In this document: in pieces, positions 13,080-17,067 of the stretch
Layout of the letters: each line of letters opens with the position of its first letter
Numbering within the stretch: position 1 is the first letter of the stretch
Assembly (NCBI GenBank): GCA_022574065.1
Contig: JACZST010000009.1
Location: forward strand, 1 to 17,067
Source of the DNA: Acidobacteriota bacterium
Lineage (GTDB): Bacteria; Actinomycetota; Acidimicrobiia; Spongiisociales; UBA5794
DNA length: 17,067 nucleotides
Direction: 5' to 3'
Translations under genes and position numbers: made by a program
Notes under the pieces: generated by a model
Told to the model about the DNA's origin: nothing
Seen by the model: only the letters and a program-made list of their open reading frames with translations
Databases searched by the model: none

Positions 13080-13826
13080 ATGTTGGAAGACACCGCTGTC
13101 AACGGCGCCGCCGCTCGCATGCGCAACGGCGTCAAGATCTATGGAGAGGGCACCGCCACGGTCCGAGCCCTCGACGGTATCTCCGCCGAGTTCGCCAGCG
13201 GGCGGTTCACCGCCATCATGGGACCCTCGGGATCGGGCAAATCGACCCTGCTGCACACGCTTGCCGGTCTGGACAACCTCACCGAGGGAACGGTCCACAT
13301 CGGAGACACCGAGCTCGGCTCACTCAAGGATCGCGAGTTGACCATCCTGCGCAGGGAGAAGGTCGGCTTCATCTTTCAGGCGTACAACCTGATACCGACG
13401 TTGAACGCCGAGGAGAACATCACCCTTCCTCTGTCGATCGCCGGCAACGAGCCTGATGAGGCGTGGTTCAACGAGGTCGTCACCGCGGTGGGGCTCGAGG
13501 ATCGGCTCGACCACCGGCCGGCTGAGCTCTCCGGCGGCGAGCAGCAGCGAGTCGCCGCCGCCAGGGCCCTCGTCACCAGGCCGGACATCGTCTTTGCCGA
13601 CGAGCCGAGCGGAAACCTCGACTCGAAAGCGGAAGCGGAGCTCCTCGCGTTCATGCGGCGAGCCGTCGACGAATTTTCTCAGACGATCGTCATGGTTACC
13701 CACGACCCGATCGCCGCGAGTTACGCCGACAGAATCGTCTTCCTCGACGATGGCGACACCGTGGACGAGATGGTCGACCCCACCGTTGATTCCATCCTCG
13801 AGAAGATGAAGCACCTCGGAGAATGA
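13080..13826 (+). CDS. ABC transporter ATP-binding protein (LolD/MacB type)
   Basis: 248 residues from ATG 13080, preceded by AAAAGGGAAATC. An in-frame upstream ATG at 13050 has no comparable site and would add ten residues outside the fold. The nucleotide-binding domain is complete: Walker A GPSGSGKST (48-56), Q-loop FIFQAYNLIPTLNAEENI (Q100), signature LSGGEQQR (150-157), Walker B DIVFADEP (169-176), D-loop SGNLDS and switch histidine in MVTHDP (H208). The phrase FQAYNLIPTL and the family order match the MacB/LolD/FtsE group, whose partners are FtsX-type permeases. The partner gene starts one base after its stop. It binds and hydrolyses ATP on the cytoplasmic side of the complex. A promoter was not identified with confidence. 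Confidence 0.94.
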   Translation: MLEDTAVNGAAARMRNGVKIYGEGTATVRALDGISAEFASGRFTAIMGPSGSGKSTLLHTLAGLDNLTEGTVHIGDTELGSLKDRELTILRREKVGFIFQAYNLIPTLNAEENITLPLSIAGNEPDEAWFNEVVTAVGLEDRLDHRPAELSGGEQQRVAAARALVTRPDIVFADEPSGNLDSKAEAELLAFMRRAVDEFSQTIVMVTHDPIAASYADRIVFLDDGDTVDEMVDPTVDSILEKMKHLGE

Positions 13827-13827
13827 C

Positions 13828-16371
13828 ATGCTCCGTGCCGCGCTGAGAGGCGTCATCGCCAACAAGGTCCGCCTGGTTCTGACCGCGCTCGCCATCGTGA
13901 TCGGCGTCGCTTTCGTGGCAGCCAGCTTCATCTTCACCGACACCATCAACGCCCGCTTCGAGACGTTGATCACCGATATCTCCGCCGGGGTCGACGTCTA
14001 CGTGCGACCGATCCCTCCGGAGACCGGGAACGACCTGGTCGAGTTCGGGTCCATCCCCGATGAGATCCTGGCGCAGGTGCAAGCCGTCCCCGGGGTCAGG
14101 GTCGCCGAAGGGGCCGTCGCCGGATACGCCCAATTCGTGGGAGCCGACGGCGATCCGGTCGGCGGGCTGGGTCCTCCAACCTTGGGCTTCTCCTGGCAAA
14201 CTGCCGACGAACTCAGGGCGATGACGATCGCCCCCGACAACGGGCGAGCCCCGACCGGACCAGGCGAGGTCGTCTCCGACGTCGCCACCGCGGAGAGGGC
14301 CGAGTTTGGCTTAGGCGACACCGTCACCATCCTCACCCTCGGCCCACCAGAACAATTCGAGGTGGTCGGGCTGGCCAATTTCGGCTCGGAGGACAACCTC
14401 GCAGGGGCCACCACGGCGGCATTCGAGCTTGAGGAGGCGCGCCGCCTGTTCGACCTGGAGGGGAGCTACATCGAGATTTCCGTTGCCGCCCAGGAGGGCG
14501 TCGACGCCGAAACGTTGGCCACCGACATCGACGCCGCCACCGGGGGCGAATTCGATGTGAAGACCACTGAAGCGGCGAATGCGGACCAGCTTTCTGAGAT
14601 CGGTGAGGCGCTGGGATTCCTCAACACCGCCCTTCTCGCCTTCGCCGCCGTGGCGGTGTTCGTGGGGGCGTTCATCATCGCCAACACCTTCAGGATCATC
14701 GTGGCGCAACGCACACGGGAGCTGGCACTACTGCGCGCTATCGGTGCCACCGGCGGCCAGGTCACCCGGTTGGTCGTGATCGAAGCGCTGGTCGTTGCCG
14801 TGATCGCCTCGTCGATCGGAGTCCTCGCAGGTATCGCCCTCGCCCTGCTGCTCGCCGCGCTGATGAATGCCATTGGGTTCAACCTCCCGGAAGGTCCGCT
14901 GACGATCGCTCCGCGGACGGTCATCATTGCCATGACGGTCGGCGTTGTGGTCACGGTGGTCGCAGCCCTGCTCCCGGCGCGTAAGGCTGCCAAAATCCCG
15001 CCGGTGGCGGCGATGCACGAGGAGCTGGCTCGCACCGGCCGCAAGCCACTGCGGCGGCGAGCGGCAGCGGGTGCAGTGGTGTCGGCCGGCGGTGTCGGCT
15101 TATTGCTCTTCGGCTTGTTCGGCTCGGTGGCGAACCCGCTGCTGCTCGTCGGTATCGGTGCGCTGGTGACGTTCCTCGGCATCTCGATCCTGGCCCCGCT
15201 TGCCGCCCGCCCCGTCGCCAGCACTCTCGGCTGGCCGCTCCCCCTGCTGTTCAATACCACCGGGTTGCTGGCCAAGGAGAACACGGCACGCCAGCCGAGA
15301 CGAACCGCATCGACGGCATCGGCATTGATGATCGGGGTCGCCCTCGTCGTGTTCGTGGCGATTTTCGCCGCTTCGATCAAGTCGACCATCAAGGAGTCGA
15401 TCTTCGACAACTTCCGCGCCGACCTGAACGCCTCGTCGACGAACTTCCAGATTGGGATCAGCCCGACGTTTGCCGAGGAGCTGGCTGCACTCGACGAGTT
15501 CGACACGGTGTCGTCCCTGGTGTTCGATACCGCATCACTCGAAGAAGGCGGTACCGACATCATCGTGGTCGATCCGCTGCTCGCCGAAGAGGTGGTGAAC
15601 CTCGACCCTTCCCCCGGTGCCTTTGCGGCGCTGGCATCGGCGGACGGGGTGGTGGTGTCCAGCGCAGAACTGGAGGATAACGGCTGGGTGGTCGGAGACA
15701 CGATCGTGATGGGGTTCCCCAAAGAGCCTGAGACGCAGATGGAGATCCTGGGGAGCTTTGGCAACGACGACTTCGGCCAGTACATCCTTAACCGCGACTT
15801 CTACAACACGGTTTACGACAATCCCTTTGACAGTCTCGTCCTGGCAACGGTCGCGCCGGGAGTCGACATCTCTGAGGCGAGGGTCGCAGCAGACACCATC
15901 GCCGAGCCGTATGCCAACGTCCAGATCCAGAACAAGGACGAACTAGTCGCCGACCTCGAGGCCCAGATCGACACGCTGCTGCAGCTGATCTTCGCCCTAC
16001 TCTTCCTCGCCATCATCATCGCCATCCTCGGCATCACCAACACGCTCGCCCTGTCGATCATCGAACGCACCCGCGAGATCGGTCTGTTGCGCGCGGTCGG
16101 GATGACCCGGCGTCAGACCCGACGGATGGTGCGGTGGGAAGGGGTCATCATCGCTCTGTTCGGCGCGGTGATGGGGACCGGAATCGGGCTCTTCCTCGGC
16201 TGGGCGGTGGTGCTGGCCCTAGCCGATGAAGGGCTCGGGTCCTTCACCATTCCCTGGGGCCAAATCGCAGTGCTCGTTGTTGCCTCCGGAGTGGCTGGCG
16301 TCGTCGCCTCCATCTACCCGGCGTGGACAGCGTCGAGAATGAACGTGCTCGACGCAATCGCGTACGAATAG
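13828..16371 (+). CDS. FtsX/MacB-type ABC transporter permease with two FtsX domains
   Basis: 847 residues from ATG 13828, one base after the ATPase stop, with GGAG upstream inside the previous gene. The layout is a duplicated MacB-type permease. One helix (about 13-38) leads to a large extracytoplasmic domain (about 40-260), and FtsX domain 1 has helices near 263-290, 318-345 and 358-385. Two middle helices lie at about 414-460 and another at 500-520. A second extracytoplasmic domain (about 525-715) and FtsX domain 2 with helices near 718-742, 770-795 and 813-833 complete it. Conserved coupling phrases appear after each FtsX first helix: RTRELALLRAIGATGGQV and RTREIGLLRAVGMTRRQT. Such proteins extrude lipoproteins, peptides or other envelope substrates mechanically or act as signalling transporters. 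The substrate is unknown. Control by the neighbouring ArsR-type regulator is possible but not shown. Confidence 0.93.
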   Translation: MLRAALRGVIANKVRLVLTALAIVIGVAFVAASFIFTDTINARFETLITDISAGVDVYVRPIPPETGNDLVEFGSIPDEILAQVQAVPGVRVAEGAVAGYAQFVGADGDPVGGLGPPTLGFSWQTADELRAMTIAPDNGRAPTGPGEVVSDVATAERAEFGLGDTVTILTLGPPEQFEVVGLANFGSEDNLAGATTAAFELEEARRLFDLEGSYIEISVAAQEGVDAETLATDIDAATGGEFDVKTTEAANADQLSEIGEALGFLNTALLAFAAVAVFVGAFIIANTFRIIVAQRTRELALLRAIGATGGQVTRLVVIEALVVAVIASSIGVLAGIALALLLAALMNAIGFNLPEGPLTIAPRTVIIAMTVGVVVTVVAALLPARKAAKIPPVAAMHEELARTGRKPLRRRAAAGAVVSAGGVGLLLFGLFGSVANPLLLVGIGALVTFLGISILAPLAARPVASTLGWPLPLLFNTTGLLAKENTARQPRRTASTASALMIGVALVVFVAIFAASIKSTIKESIFDNFRADLNASSTNFQIGISPTFAEELAALDEFDTVSSLVFDTASLEEGGTDIIVVDPLLAEEVVNLDPSPGAFAALASADGVVVSSAELEDNGWVVGDTIVMGFPKEPETQMEILGSFGNDDFGQYILNRDFYNTVYDNPFDSLVLATVAPGVDISEARVAADTIAEPYANVQIQNKDELVADLEAQIDTLLQLIFALLFLAIIIAILGITNTLALSIIERTREIGLLRAVGMTRRQTRRMVRWEGVIIALFGAVMGTGIGLFLGWAVVLALADEGLGSFTIPWGQIAVLVVASGVAGVVASIYPAWTASRMNVLDAIAYE

Positions 16372-16396
16372 GACCCGCTCCACGGGTCCTATTCGT
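16364..16396. terminator. Hairpin terminator starting inside the permease gene, probably bidirectional
   Basis: ACGAATAGGACCC (16364-16376) pairs perfectly over 13 bp with GGGTCCTATTCGT (16384-16396) around a 7-base loop. The left arm includes the permease stop codon TAG at 16369-16371. Because the neighbouring gene at 16432-16941 converges on it, it can serve both transcripts. Confidence 0.75.
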
Positions 16397-16413
16397 CAGT
16401 CGTCAGTCGTCAG
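16393..16413 (+). repeat. Perfect heptamer tandem repeat, three units
   Basis: TCGTCAG is repeated three times without mismatch, overlapping the right foot of the terminator hairpin by four bases. It has the same 7-bp period as the arrays at 5134 and 9030. Confidence 0.75.
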
Positions 16414-16431
16414 CAAGAAAGCGGCGAACGA

Positions 16432-16941
16432 TTAGGTGCCAGGCTGCCCTAGGCGGTCGATCTTCACCATCATGTTGATGAACTCAACACAGGCGAGCCT
16501 GGCGTTGAACATGTTGTCCTTGTCGAGCAGCTCGTCGATGTAGGAGCGAAGGATCTGGCAAGTTCGTGACCGGTTGCCGCGTCGGAGGGCAGCTAGGGCT
16601 GCAATGGGCTTGTTCCGCGACCGAGAGCGGTCGGGAACGTCGACGCGGGCCGAGTCGTCGAAGAACTGCTCGGCTTTGTCGTACTTGCTTTGAAACGACG
16701 CCGAGAAACCGAGCATGGTCAGAGTGAACTTCAGGCAAGTTGGTGGGCCCCGGGCCCGATACCGGTCGGCGACATTGACAAGTCTCATCGTCGTGCCCGT
16801 CACAGCTGTCAGTAGGGTTCCCGGAGTCGAAGTATCTCCCTGCTCGCAGGCAGCAATTTCGGTGCTGAGGTCCGTGGCCTCCACGCAGATCACCCAGTCT
16901 GAGCGATATCGCCCCGTTCCGGGAGTGCGCGAGAACGGCAC
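16432..16941 (-). CDS. Hypothetical protein of unknown function
   Basis: 169 residues from GTG 16941, converging on the permease gene. The frame stays open upstream to a TAA at the window edge (17067-17065), but no ATG, GTG or TTG occurs before 16941, so GTG is the only standard start in view. The N-terminal part contains SDWVICVEATDLSTEIAACEQG. The C-terminal two thirds look helical and basic, with SKYDKAEQFFDD and ILRSYIDELLDKDNMFNARL. No signal peptide, membrane helix or family motif was recognised. No good ribosome binding site precedes the GTG. The amino-acid pattern looks like real protein rather than a shadow frame, but the N-terminus could belong to a longer gene broken near here. Confidence 0.5.
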   Translation of the reverse strand: MPFSRTPGTGRYRSDWVICVEATDLSTEIAACEQGDTSTPGTLLTAVTGTTMRLVNVADRYRARGPPTCLKFTLTMLGFSASFQSKYDKAEQFFDDSARVDVPDRSRSRNKPIAALAALRRGNRSRTCQILRSYIDELLDKDNMFNARLACVEFINMMVKIDRLGQPGT

Positions 16942-17067
16942 ATCTGAGTGCGTTATCAGGCGTGTGCCTTCGTTCCCGATGCTCTCCGGTTCTCCGACGC
17001 CCCGAAAGTCGGCAGTTGGGTGCTGGGCGCCGCCACGTTGTCTGGTGACGGCGCCCAGGGCTGGTTA
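16942..17067. other. Right-edge stretch without a supported gene
   Basis: I see no complete gene or RNA here. The minus-strand frame of the neighbouring hypothetical protein is open through this stretch to a TAA at the edge but has no standard start codon. Confidence 0.4.

Overview
The window is high-GC bacterial DNA, roughly 60-65 % GC by eye. It looks chromosomal and is most compatible with the Actinomycetota. Pointers to this are an MceG/Mkl-type ABC ATPase fragment, a long adenosylcobalamin-dependent ribonucleotide reductase with tandem NrdR boxes, and FtsX-type MacB-like transport genes. An Acidimicrobiia-like, possibly metagenome-derived genome is my guess, not something the sequence proves. 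No rRNA, tRNA, CRISPR array, transposase or phage gene was seen.

Left end (1-2804, minus strand). An acetoacetyl-CoA-synthetase-like AMP-dependent ligase is broken by a single-base frameshift near 1874. It is followed by a PLP-dependent threonine/serine dehydratase that lacks its normal C-terminus and runs in frame into what looks like the remains of an Mce/Mla-type ABC ATPase leaving the left edge. This corner looks rearranged, or it is an assembly joint.

Centre-left (2880-5135, plus strand). Three genes follow in tight order: a secreted or membrane-anchored protein with a signal peptide, an 85-residue two-helix membrane protein overlapping it by 4 bp, and a 12-TM-type MFS transporter. The 414 bp after them hold a striking degenerate heptamer tandem array, a GC-rich hairpin, and the nrdJ control region.

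Centre (5411-9937). nrdJ (1140 aa) has a good sigma70-like promoter, two NrdR boxes whose centres lie exactly 32 bp apart, and a strong ribosome binding site. A perfect hairpin and a second heptamer array follow. A TesB-like thioesterase comes next.

Right half (10234-16941). A membrane-anchored HtrA-type serine protease with a PDZ domain ends in a terminator. An ArsR-type winged-helix regulator then starts from a promoter whose -10 box sits inside a perfect inverted repeat. A small coupled unknown ORF and a strong terminator follow. An ABC ATPase/FtsX-permease pair comes next, closed by a hairpin that begins inside the last codons of the permease gene. A convergent gene of unknown function lies at the right edge.

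The most unusual signal is not a protein system but the recurrence of period-7 degenerate tandem repeats directly behind genes (5134-5259, 9030-9092, 16393-16413, and weaker candidates elsewhere). They have different unit sequences but the same unit length. I did not find a convincing undescribed multi-gene system.
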